From: Ophiothrix spiculata
Taxonomy: Eukaryota > Echinodermata > Ophiuroidea > Amphilepidida > Ophiotrichidae
Length of the DNA stretch: 44,975 nucleotides
Strand: one strand, 5' to 3'
Assembly (NCBI GenBank): GCA_000969725.1
Contig: JXSR01S011179.1
Made by a program: the position numbers and the translations under genes. The notes under the pieces were generated by a model, which saw only the letters and a list, made by a program, of their open reading frames with translations, was not told the DNA's origin and made no database searches. Shown here in pieces: positions 33,031-44,035 of the stretch (position 1 is its first letter; every line of letters begins with the position of its first letter).

Positions 33031-34036
33031 TGCAAGGAAAAAATCAGAGGCAGGGTCCGTGTCACTGGAGTGACACAGTCCTGTCTAGTTTAATATGTAT
33101 CAAATTATCTCCAGGAGCTTTGATTGGTCTTTTATCTGATAAATCCATCTAATGTACAAATGTAGGATTAAGAAAACACAGGATAGGCACACTACCATCA
33201 CATAATTATTACAAATTAATTCTCTCTCAATTTGAGTCATTTTTGTGTAAATTGTTGTACTTTTTAAAGTTTACTACACTTTTAAGTTTATTTAGAGCAT
33301 CTCCATAAGTTTTCAATTCTAAGTGGAATCTAGGCTAGTCCCTTCAATGTAAAGAGTAAACATGGCAGAATAAAGAAAATAGTTAAGAGTTAAAAGTTGA
33401 AGCTCACCAATTTTTACAATTTTTCTGTGTCTTAATCACTTCTTCTATATTCCCTTCCATTCTTTCAGAAATATGCCACTATATACACTGTGCAATATCA
33501 CAATGATATTAAGCCCTTTCAATATTTCAAGGTGTAACGAGTCGGCAAGAAAAACTATTCAGCACTTACAAGTTCATGTTGGTTTAATATATCAAATTTT
33601 ATTGCCCAATATACACCCCCTCTCAAATACCATTATGTTATCTTAAGAGGATTTAAGCAATGTTTTGGATTTCTGAAAGTTAACAATGTTTGCTAAATCC
33701 AAATATCTATGGCTAACATTTTGAACAAACGCAAACGGCACCGTCCTTTGAGAATTCAATTTAATGTATGTTTATCTTTCCTTCTGGCTATCCGGTAATA
33801 TGAAATATGGAATTTCTAATATGATTTAGAGCACACAGTATTCATTTCTTACAAATTTTCTTCAAATAGGTTTATTTTTATTTTTTTCCAAAAATTAAGT
33901 GGATATTTTTATCGGGTAAATTTAAAATTCAGTCATATTTGAAGCATTAAAGCGTTTAAACAATTGGAAAAATTAGCTTATAAGGGTATTTCAGAATTAT
34001 AGCATCGCGCTTAACCTTATTTTTTACATTTACCAG

Positions 34037-34360
34037 TAAATAAGGGTATTACGTTCAATCAATATTCATATCAGAAGATTTGAAAACCAAGATTGTTTCA
34101 TCGCATTTATATTTTTGTATTTCACATTCCTACTATATAAAAAATTGAAATGACAGACTCCGGCTATACTGAGTGAGTTATTCGGTTTGCAGTATGATCG
34201 ATTGAGACGTATTTGACTGAGGGAAATTTATGTCAGGGAACATTCATTTTATCATTTAGTCTACATGTATTTTTTTCTTTTAATTTAACGAAATACTATG
34301 AAACAGATAAAATTAATGCTTCCAAAAAACAAGTTTCCCTAAGTCTCATCGATTAATAAT
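34037..34360 (+). pseudogene. Exon 2-3 remnants of the plus-strand family, copy Xa2
   Basis: After TTTACCAG the segment reads NKGITFNQYS and then loses frame by a one-base deletion (ATATCAGAAG against ATATCGAGAAG in Xa1). The exon-2 end reads TATTCG|GTTTGC. An exon-3 remnant follows near 34297 with small gaps. Decayed like its duplicate Xa1. Confidence 0.33.
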
Positions 34361-35060
34361 GTTGTGTTTTAACATCTTACACAGATGTGTAATATTTATG
34401 GGAAATTTACTTGAAAAATCATGATATTAAATATTGTAATCACCACTGCAAATCTGAATATGTAACACTTACGAACACGTTACACGCTGTTAATCTTCTA
34501 AAGCATTAAATTATGAGAAAACGTATTGCATGGTTTTAATGAAATAAAACCAGTATTTACGTAAATATACAAAATATACAAAAGTTAAAGTTTTGCCGGA
34601 GTTTGAAAGCTGAAAAGTGTAAAACCAACAGACGAAAAACCATAAAGTGATACAAATTTAATGCAAAACCAGCTCGACCACGATGACACGTATAAGTGAT
34701 TATCGCAAACTTGCAATTCTCCCATCTTCACTTTCTTTTTGTAACGTGTTTATTGATCAAAGAGTGAGTAAATTTGGTTATCATTGCTTACGATGACAGT
34801 CTACAAAGTAGGTCGGAATAATTTCGCGTCATGTAAAATTTGATGTGACTGAAACAACATGTATTTCACTTGTGTTTCTTCGAGGCCTCAAGGTAAATGT
34901 ATTTTTAAAAATACCTAATATCCCATGTAATTATAATTTGAACAGATTATTCATTAAAAGACTTATATAGTCTGTATTTGTCGATTATGAAAGACATAAA
35001 TAGCCTGTATCGTGTATATTGCATTAATGGCCTGTATATTGCATTTATGGCAAACACATA

Positions 35061-36152
35061 CACTCCCGGTCAAAAGTATTTGCGCATGCTTAAAAACGGG
35101 CCAAACTCAAATTATTTTATCAAACGAAACAGACTGTTAACAAATTAATGCTTTTTTATAGTTGTCATATGTATCCAATAAAATAAATCCATGGTTCCTC
35201 TTCTATTCGATCTTCCATAACCATCAAAATGGCCGATTTCCTGGACCATATACAAATACACCACATTCTGTTGATTTCTTTAGAACTATGAAAATCAGCC
35301 AACATTCAAATACGAGAAATACGGCTTAGTTTATTTTTTGTGCATAGAAAATCGGCACAGACCGTCGTTTCAACGCTGCTTATGAATATTCATGAATTTG
35401 AGACACACATTTAAAAAGGCCCAAAACTCATTCAAATAGATCATAATTCAAAACAATGTTGCATTTAAATGAATAAATGTTGTAAAAACATCCTGAAATC
35501 CAAAATAATTGAAATTTTGCGAAATATATGTGAACATTTATGTAATTTCTTCAGTGATTTTTTTCATTGAGTGAGGTCAAATTTTGTCTTGCGTTTTGCC
35601 AAAAATCTACGGTTCTCGACTTAATATATTTCAGCCATCAATAGAAAGTGACAACACTTCTTTAACAGTTTTGCTAAAAATTTTGTGATAGTTTGGTATG
35701 GTGTAAAACACCCATCACAATCTAACGCTTGGACCCATGAGGTCCAATAAGACATTAAATTTCTGCGCAAAACACCATATAACCCCGGAAGCGAACCATT
35801 AAGCAACACGTGCCTATTGTTAGATATATAATTGATAAAACATTTTTTATTCTCCACTGTCAAAAAAAGACTTATCTTATTGAAAAAACTCTAAATATTT
35901 TTCCGCATCTTCATTTTCTATTTGTATTCACCCCTTTATGATTACAGGGGTTCAAAGTCCGATCCTATCTGACAGGTTACGTCGAGAAACAAAATCTAGC
36001 GACCAAGTTTTCCTGATATTCACCCGGGATATACCCGGGAAATGAAAATGAAATTGATAGGTTCTAAGTACTGGCTGAAAATCCGTAAAAATTATTGCAA
36101 ATAATGAATGGTTCTCGAGATATTGATGCGCAAACACTTTTGACAGGGAGTG
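35061..36152. mobile_element. Tc1/mariner-like element, 1092 bp, non-autonomous
   Basis: Inverted ends: CACTCCCGGTCAAAAGTATT then TGCGCAT at the left, mirrored at the right with two mismatches over 27 bp. It is flanked by TA at 35059-35060 and 36153-36154. X1 at about 6585-6600 is an empty site (CAAACAAATATATGAACCACG). Open frames on the minus strand (80 and 81 codons, around 35621-36197) do not resemble a transposase, and no D-D-E/D region was seen, so it is probably internally replaced or badly decayed. Confidence 0.8.
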
Positions 36153-36624
36153 TACATGTATATGAAGCACGTAAAAAGGCGCCTCCCAATTTTTCAAAAA
36201 AGATACTTTTTATATACATCGTATTTATGTTTAGATTCTCTCGACCATGGTAATGTAGGCCTACATTCATGACATTTTAAGAAGGCTGTACTTTAATGAA
36301 AATTTGACAAAAGTGGTAACTGTCAGGTTAATATACTCTATAAGGAAATTTATCATTTAGTTTTGAATTTGTATGTTCTCTGTGTGAGGCATAAAGTGGA
36401 TTTGTAATAAATTTCATAAACCACATGAATAATGATGGCACAAAGGGAGTTATTCAACCTTAATGTCTAATAAGAGAGTAACCTCACCTCTACAGGTAAC
36501 ATTATTTATCGAAAAGGTCTTATAGAATATATCATAATGCATATGGAAGCTAAAATTAACGTAGTATCTCTGAACCTCTCTTAGTCACACATCAACGTCT
36601 AGATCCCAACGTACGACTTCCGTA

Positions 36625-36905
36625 CAATGTTTAGAGAAATGAAGAAAAAATGGCTCATTCCACTGAAAATGAAACTTTATATGCAAAATATCGGCTTTTA
36701 TTTGACCATATAAGCAGGTTTTTCACTCATACGTTTGTTTATGAGAAGAATTTGAGAAGTATTTCCCAAACAGAAATTGTGAAGTTTTTTTATCCGTGCA
36801 TGAATGAGCACATGTTTTAACTCAAAAATGTCACAATCGTTACCAAAAAGTTACACATCAAAATATCACAAACGTTACCAAACAAAACAATGCATTAAAA
36901 GAAAT
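36625..36905. other. Stretch in X2 not shared with X1; no gene seen
   Basis: It replaces X1 7120-7690. The repeated phrases CACAATCGTTACCAAAAAG and CACAAACGTTACCAAACAA near 36830-36890 are a short local duplication. No transposon ends found. Confidence 0.35.
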
Positions 36906-36974
36906 CCATAGAATTTGGTACATCCTTTTTATTGCCAACAACACTACTCTGCTTTACTAACACAACAGTGTTAC

Positions 36975-37920
36975 CTTGGGGCTCATTCTCCGATAAACCG
37001 TGCAACTGTGGTTAGAGAAATGTTGAAATTTCGACTACTAATAACTCATGAAAAACATACAAAATCATAAACTCTTATGGTTTCTAAAGAAGAAAAAGTG
37101 CATGGGAAATGTTTAAAAATACTTGATTTTTTAACCATTGTATTCCCTATTCCTAAATTGTGTATCTGTCGTTTCGTATCTGTTTGAATCTTTTTTTTAA
37201 TATTCATTATTGAGAACATTAATTGTCTTACAAACTTGATCTTTACACTAAATTAGGAGCTCTACACATACTTCACTGTGGTGTAGTATTTCGCTCATAG
37301 TGTACCGCGTTTTGCGAGAAGGCAGCAAAATGTGCGTTTCGTATCTGTCGCGACGTGACAGTCACATAGGTTTTTTTTGATATTAATATCCTGGTAAATC
37401 ATTACTGTAAATATATTATTCTATATAACATATATGTTATTAAACACTGAAGTTTACTTGATAAACCTAATGCGGAATCATCCATCAACAAATTCATTTT
37501 CACACTTTGTTATCGATTTTAGAATCTACTTCGTATCTGTTTGCAATATTTGCGACATGCTTTAAAAAGCTCTTATGCCATATCAAATACTTAATATAAT
37601 TAAACTTTATATGTCACTATCAAAACCTATTACTGGCTGTTAAATAGCTTGCATTGCGTTTGATATGCCCGAATATTTTAGGAACGGGGGCACTTAAAAC
37701 ATAAAAAGTATGGGGAAAAGTAACGATTTTGCATTTTCAGATTAATCGTTATCTACTTTCCTGGCATGCTAAAATGTTTAGCTTCACACATGTTACTGAT
37801 GTGACTCTAATGTATCAACTAGATCACTCAAATTATTTGTAATAGGCTTTACAACGTTAAACAAGTAACACGAACATGAGCGACACCAAAACGGCAAAGT
37901 TGCACGAGAACGAGCCTTGG
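36975..37920. mobile_element. Probable 0.95-kb insertion in X2 with imperfect inverted ends
   Basis: X1 lacks this sequence (near 7735-7760). The left end GGGGCTCATTCTCC and the complement of the right end, AAGGCTCGTTCTCG, are similar, and both are followed within 20 bases by GTGCAAC. CTTGGG occurs at both edges and could be a target duplication, but X1 does not show a matching single copy. The phrase CGTATCTGT occurs four times inside. No coding frame. Confidence 0.4.
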
Positions 37921-38206
37921 GAGGAATCCGAAAATTAATATTTTTTGATAAAGTCAAATAACTGTGGCTAACACTTTAAACAAACGCAAATGTTTAAACC
38001 TAAATAACACCATTCTTATATTCGATTTTTACGGCTCAAATACTCTCTTCCTACAATTGTTTCCTAAAAAAAGATTATATTCAAAAAGTCAATACTTTTA
38101 TCGGTTACATTTTATATTTAATCTTATTTTAAAGCATTATGTTTTAGCAGAATTTACTAGCTGATTTGGGTATTTCTGAATTATAGCATCGGGCATAACC
38201 TTATGA

Positions 38207-38440
38207 ATAAAGGATATTGCTTTCAATCAATATCTATATCGAGAAGATTTGAAAAACTAGCTTGTTTGATGCAAAATTTGTTCACATTTCAAATACCTTC
38301 TATATGAATTTAAATCTGAAACTACACTTTCAGGCAATGCTGAATGGCTTATTAGGTTTTCAGAATGATCGATTTTGGTGTATCTTCTTAGGGAAATTCA
38401 TCCAAGTTTTTCCCAGGTCTCTTCGTCAAATAATATTTGA
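38207..38440 (+). pseudogene. Exon 2-3 remnants of the plus-strand family, copy Xb2
   Basis: The segment reads DIAFNQYLYREDLKN, then TAG. GGCAATGCTGAATGGCTTATTAG is kept at the end (38355). The acceptor region is deleted. Exon 3 has shrunk to TTTTTCCCAG|GTCTC. Decayed in the same way as Xb1, so much of the damage may predate the X duplication. Confidence 0.35.
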
Positions 38441-38788
38441 ACATTTTACTCGAGAATGTAATTTGTATGTGGTTAATTTTGCTTGAAACGGTAAATTGCA
38501 CGTTAGTGCCAAACTTCATATTTTTTTAAATCATCATTGTAAATCCAAAAATGGAACACTTTGAAGACACCTTGACACTATAGGATCGTTTTATACTTTC
38601 GGTTGTAAATACTTCCAGTTCTTTAAGATACGTGAAAAATATTGAGTAAACTCATTAAATGGTTAGAGCTAAAACAAAACAAAATTTGGTAAAAGAGTCA
38701 GGTATGAAATGTTGAATTCTCAAACACTTTAAACGCCTGTCACCAGTACACCCGAACACTAGTGAACGCCCAAATGCTAGTCTCAACA

Positions 38789-39045
38789 CAGAGAAAAAAT
38801 GGGCAAATATACATCCCTATAATGTTGGGCAAACTATAAAGCACCGTAGATCAGACACTTTTGCCAAACTTTGTATCGCTTTTACCCCTCAGATTGCAGA
38901 TGAACTCGTGTTTCCACTCAAATAGTTTTGCCCAACAGTAAGGCAGGGATTTGTGCCCATCAGTGTTATTTGTGTTTAGCCCCACGTCGGTAATGATGTA
39001 TACTTCATCAACGTATCACCCCAAATTGACCAATTTTCTTGCAGT
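38789..39045. mobile_element. MITE-like element with spaced TTGGGCAAA motifs, X2 copy
   Basis: It is the duplicate of 8641-8910 with the same ends, more mutated (for example the right GCAGTG has become GCAGTA). Present in both X copies at the same place, so it is older than the duplication. Confidence 0.5.
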
Positions 39046-39320
39046 AAAGGGTCCGTAGTGTTGGAGAATTGAACACTACAAGTCTTACACTAGTTCGAAA
39101 ATAAAAAAATAATACTTTAATGTTCTAATTATTGTAAGTGTAACATGTGTTCAAAAATAAATGTGTTTATTATCTAGAGCACTTGCGTGTATGCAATCAA
39201 ATAAATTATATAGTATGATTATTGAATGGTTATAACTATACATATAATCATTCAAACCAAACCCGCCTTAAACTATATCTCGTTGTAAAAACAAGATTAA
39301 GTGTGTTTGTCGCTTTCTAG

Positions 39321-39455
39321 TTCAAAGTTGAATCTGAATACATTCATGATAAATGTGATGTTGATGTGTTAATGCTCATCTTGTTTGTAACTTCACGTTT
39401 GACATTACCCAAGCATTATCCCATTATCTCACATATCACCTTCAAATCGGAAAAG
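39321..39455 (+). CDS. 135-nt symmetric exon-like segment, copy Xb2
   Basis: It follows TTTGTCGCTTTCTAG and ends AAAAG|GTGAGA. It is 135 nt with phase 0 on both sides. It reads FKVESEYIHDKCDVDVLM and contains SRLTLPKHYPIISHITFKSE. Compared with Xb1 the segment has only a few changes while flanks have gained and lost bases. Unrecognised. Confidence 0.4.
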
Positions 39456-41571
39456 GTGAGAAATTAAATCAGGGCGATGTCCTGACAGGGAAAGAAACAG
39501 ATTAGTTACATCGAAGGAGGTTATCACGGAATGGTAAAAGTGGGCCGAAAATGAACTGAATTTAAATCTCGACAATTGCGTCTTTTTTAGCGGTTTGTTT
39601 GCTTGATTGTTTTTAAAATGTTCCTGGAATTCCGAATATAGTATTTCGCCAATTCCGATATTGCTATATTACTAACTAAAAATAAAACATAAAAGCTGTC
39701 TCGGATTTATATATATTTTGAATATAAATCTGATCTCTTATCCTCTGAGTCTTTTGCTTACACTCAATGAAAACCGACACATAGTTTTTTTAAATGAATT
39801 TACTGATGGCTCACCATAAACATTTTACGGAAATCCGTACTGATGTTACCGCCCAGATTCCTAAATTACAATATCACAGACTTCTAAAGCACAATATATC
39901 ACAGACTTCTAAGCAAAGAGTGGCATGTTTCAACTCATCCAAAGGGGTAACATTATAAGTTAGCTATCGTATCTTTAATACATGCCATGACCGGAGCAAC
40001 CATATAATGGTGTAAAACTCACTCATATGTTCATATTTTCGAAAAAAGTAATACACTGTTAAGGTATAAGAATTGCCGCCAACATGATATATTTTCACAC
40101 CAAGAAGAAACTTCCATTAACAAAAATAGCACTTCGTTGTAACTGTTGTAGATGTTGCAGGATTAAAAACAAAGATCGATAAAGTAGGGCGATTTTTGTC
40201 TAAATGTATTCTCACACGATACTTATTGCATACTAATGAACTCGTGTGAGCACACAATTGACACGCTATGAAACAGTAAATTTACTGTTGTATTTGAAAA
40301 AGCTGAAGAAACTTATCAGCCTATGATCAGAAATAATAGTCAATGTGGTTTCTTCAGTTATCATTCTTTGCTTTAAATTTAATCCCTGAAGCTGGTTTTA
40401 CACTTTTCCGCAATTGCCGACAGAAAACGCGCCTCACTGACACTGTGACAATACTCAGCATGTTAAATCCACGTTCACGTTAACTGACTGCGTTCAAATT
40501 CAAACTTGTAATTAGTGTGATCGTCTTGATGTAACTTGAAATCTTAAGCTTAATCAGTCGAATTTACTCGAAATTTAACTCTTTGTGCCAGTGAGCGTAT
40601 GGTACCACCAGCCAAAAGTTGTTCAGAACTAGTGCCTCGAATAATGTATTGGTCTGTATATAATTATTGTTCCTTTTTTATAGCACTAAAATGTGAGAAA
40701 ATGTTCGGAAAATTTTGTTGAGAAAATTGTGCATACTATTATATGAGCTTTTTCGTGATTGGTTGAAAAAATGGACACGTGATCGACGTTCCTGAGATTT
40801 CCAAATGGATTTTAAACAGGTCTTTAACTGTGGGAATCTATCTAAGTCATGACAACAAGAGCAGGAGGGATGAAATCAACACTCGAAATGTTCATTTTTA
40901 AGATTAAAAAATGATGAATAAAACACTCCAACTATTTTGAACCATTGGATTGACACAAATGTGGTACCATATTACAGAGGAATATACAAACTGTCCATCA
41001 ATACAAATAACTCAATTTTGACTTTTGGAGAAAAGATGTATGTTATGTATGTATTATGATATTAAACGGATAAAAAGTTTGGGTAAACTTTAGAATACCT
41101 TGTGGGACAATTATAATTATACATATTGTTTTGTTATATATCACCATCAAATGTCAGCTTGCATCATTAACAAATACACGATATTCATATAACAGTTCAT
41201 ACGCCAATGTAAAACATGATTTACATTGGCCAGTGATGGCAAGTAACACGTACATCTAACTCGCCGTGCAAATTAGACCGGATGGAAAATTATAGTATTT
41301 GTGATCAAATAATAACTGGTAAACAAACAGAAATAAAATTCGTGATAATATATCAGGACAATGACACACATGATTATTAATAACAAACATGTAGAATATG
41401 TCATGACATAGACCTTTTCGATAACTTTGTCATTAGTGAAGCATCACGTTATCTTAGAACCTGCTATACTTGAAAGATCATTATTTGATCTCCATAATAT
41501 TACTTGCTTGTGTCTTGTTCATTTGTTTAAAATGATCTAGCGCTTGTACAAATGCGAAAAAATATAGGTGA

Positions 41572-42003
41572 TATGTGACCGTCCAGTCCGTATGAGCAGT
41601 AAATGCCAGAAACGTCATTTTGCGCTACAGGTGAAAATACATGTCAAGGTCTTAATTTGCCAAAATTGATTTTTTGACAGATTCTCAATCCTAGTGCTTA
41701 CTACAAATTACCAATAAAGTTTCATTTCAAGAAAATGAAAGGAAATGTGAAATAAATTTGCATTTTCTTAAGACGATCAACAGAAAATATAGGACTTACT
41801 AATCTTTGAACGCGGATATTTCAGTTATTCTTTTTACTCCCTAACAAACTTTGCGGACGGACCATAACTTGACTTTTGAAAATCGTGTGAAGTTCATTAA
41901 GGTGTCATTTTTAATTCTTAAAGTATGGTCTTTGCAAATAATTTAAAAAGTGAAAATGACAAATGCTGGCATTTACTGCTGTTTTGGGTTGGACGGTCAC
42001 ATA
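41572..42003. mobile_element. 432-bp MITE, TATGTGACCGTCC subfamily
   Basis: Inverted ends TATGTGACCGTCCA, then a variable part, then GCAGTAAATGCCAG, are mirrored at both sides. The terminal TA is probably the target duplication. X1 (near 11610) lacks the element, although the exact empty site is blurred by drift. The first bases match the TATGTGACCCG family at 27101-27520, so the two probably share a transposase. No coding frame of its own. Confidence 0.72.
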
Positions 42004-42563
42004 TCATGATCATGTTTATATTTAATACCGACAGTACTTCAAACTTCAAAATTCAAGGGCCAATGTGCAATTTAAACCAAACTAAAAAGTCTTGGTTTGT
42101 CAATGTAAAGTAGTGAGTACACATTTTTAACCACATATTTTTTGGTTTTGGTCTTGGTGAATTGAATGTGTCATTCACATATGGTTGGATATCATATCGA
42201 AAGTGATAAGAAGCCATGCTACCGATATAAAGTATATCTGTATTGGTAAAAATTGATTCATTGAAACCCTACCATCTCTTCTCATTCGTGCAACAATTTA
42301 CCTTTCTATTTTTATTTCATGTTTTGACCATTTCTTGTTAGTTTGGTGTTTTGGAAGAAGAATCAAGGATCCGTCTTCCTATAACTTCGTATTAGAGAAT
42401 ATTAAAATGAACGGTAGGATTATTTGGTCACGGTCGTGGAAGTTTTATTACTGCTTATAATATGATAATTACGATGTTTTATTCCACAATTTGCTTGTCA
42501 TTACCACCCACCTATAGTCATATATTCTGCAGTAAGTTTTCTGCATTTCATGATTGATGTTAA

Positions 42564-43265
42564 GGCTGGGGTGGACCTTCAAATGGCATAAATGGTTTTT
42601 ATACTCTAACTTTCAAACTAATTGCATAAACTATATAAAAGTATACATTTTTAGAAGCGGATTTTTACTCTAAACATGACGATGATATCAGTTTTTGACC
42701 AAAAATGTAAATTTTGGCAAAAAATACCAAAAACCGTATTTTTTCCTCCAAAATTTCTGGAAAGCCTAACGAAAATTTGCATTCATGAATTTTTGAACTT
42801 TTTTGCTTATTGGAATTTAGAAACAAATGTCTAGGAACGGTTTTCTCAAATTTTTGATTTTTATCTTATTTTTTGAAAAAATACCAAAAATAGGCCAAAA
42901 ATTGCCATTTTGGTGGCAGCAGAGGAATTTTTTTCAATTTTTTGACCTATTTTTTGCTTTATTTTAAAAACTAAGATAAAAATCAAAAATTTGAGAAAAC
43001 CGTTCCTAGACATTTGTTTCTAAATTCCAAAATGCAAAAAAGTTCAAAATTTCATGAATGCAAATTTTAGTTAGGCTTTCCAGAAATTGTGGGGCAAAAA
43101 ATACGGTTTTTGGTATTTTTTGCCAAAATTGCCATTTTTGGTCAAAAATTGATATCATCATCATGTTCAGGGTAAAAATCCTCTTCTAAAAATGTATACT
43201 TTTATATAGTTTATGCAAGTTAGAGTACAAAAACGGTTTATGCCATTTGAAGGTCTACCCCAGCC
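42564..43265. mobile_element. 702-bp full-length fold-back element with TTAA target duplication
   Basis: Almost the whole element is an inverted repeat: it starts GGCTGGGGTGGACCTTCAAA and ends with the complement, and paired segments such as GGAACGGTTTTCTCAAA and TAGAAACAAATGTCTAG continue to a short centre near 42915. It is flanked by TTAA at 42560-42563 and 43266-43269. In X1 (near 12526-12533) the site is GATGTTAATATTAATTG with one TTAA, an exact empty site. TTAA duplications are typical of piggyBac and Kolobok elements; the ends do not look like standard piggyBac (CCC...). No coding frame. Confidence 0.88.
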
Positions 43266-43695
43266 TTAATATTAATTGATTATCATTTATGGTTTATTTC
43301 TTGTTTTTCTTGTTGTGTTTACATTTAAATCAATTTAATCATAACTTTAATTTAGATATCAAACTTGAAAAGTTGAATTGTTATTATTCACTACCATTAC
43401 TGTTAATCTTAGGGCTTAGGCTGTCATTACAACCAGCCCACGCATACTGGCTTTTTCATTCATGATAGCGGCCAAAGAAGGTTAACGTAGTTTTGACAAA
43501 GTTAGCGGCAAGAGTACTTTGTATAGTTAACACTTAGAGCAGGGTGTTATAGTTATTTTGAGTTGTTAATAAAACAGTCATAAGAGACCCTAATGCTCAA
43601 AAAGTAGCTCTGGGGTGAATTTTTAGCCACAAAATTATTTGGAGCAAATATTTTAAGCATATCCTTTCCTCCATCAATCTCCTAGTTTGTATTAA

Positions 43696-43990
43696 CTTAA
43701 CAATACTGTATATACCTATTAGTATAGTTTTGATCAACAATACTGGAATATTGACTAATCTAATCGAAACTGTTCTAACAGAGTATTTTTGACCAACTGG
43801 AATACCAATAATGAAATATTTACATGAATTTAATAATACTGGTACATATCTAGTATTTTTACCAACAATACTAGAATACAAAAGATTAACTAGAATTGGA
43901 CTATACAAATTTATTCGTACGTAATACAGTCTGTATTGGACAATACTGGGCAATATTTTGATATCTAGTATTGCCCAAATTTTGTGTACC
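43696..43990. repeat. Stretch dense in CAATACTG / CTAGTATT motifs
   Basis: Short motifs AATACTG, AGTATT and CTAGTATT occur many times on both strands. It begins where similarity to X1 ends. It looks like a decayed tandem or fold-back repeat. A 118-codon minus frame (43597-43953) overlaps it but is made of these motifs. Confidence 0.4.
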
Positions 43991-44035
43991 GGAAACGTAG
44001 GCCCTATTTCGGCCTTTTATTATCAAAATTCAAAC

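Larger units (their letters stand above)
30638..33088 (+). mobile_element. Helitron/Helentron-like non-autonomous element with minisatellite core
   Basis: X1 (about 4918) is the empty site: TTTCTCTTTTAATAAG there, against TTTCTCTTTA-element-TTTAATATG here, so TTTA may be duplicated. The 3' end has the classic Helitron form: an 8-bp hairpin GTGTCACTGGAGTGACAC, then a few bases, then CTAG followed by T. The 5' part holds a perfect palindrome ACCCTGCCGAAG-G-CTTCGGCAGGGT (30681-30705) and a nested fold-back (30784-30893). The core is the tandem array 31622-33030. No helicase frame is visible, but 715 bases are an N gap. Elements with this plan (5' stem, tandem core, 3' hairpin) are known as HINE/pearl-type in bivalves. 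The 5' end does not begin TC, so the exact class is open. Confidence 0.65.
29169..43695. repeat. Segmental duplication block X, copy X2
   Basis: It matches X1 in order but is longer because of private insertions: 29737-30470, 30638-33088 (Helitron-like), 35061-36152 (Tc1-like), about 36975-37920, 41572-42003 and 42564-43265. It lacks the X1 insertions at 7156-7408, 10759-10920 and 11716-12120. Similarity ends near 43695. Confidence 0.85.

Noticed and set aside
41925-42113. 62-codon plus-strand frame
   Set aside because: It spans the right end of a MITE and flanking DNA, so it cannot be an original gene.
43597-43953. 118-codon minus-strand frame
   Set aside because: Built largely from the repeated AATACTG/AGTATT motifs; no family resemblance.
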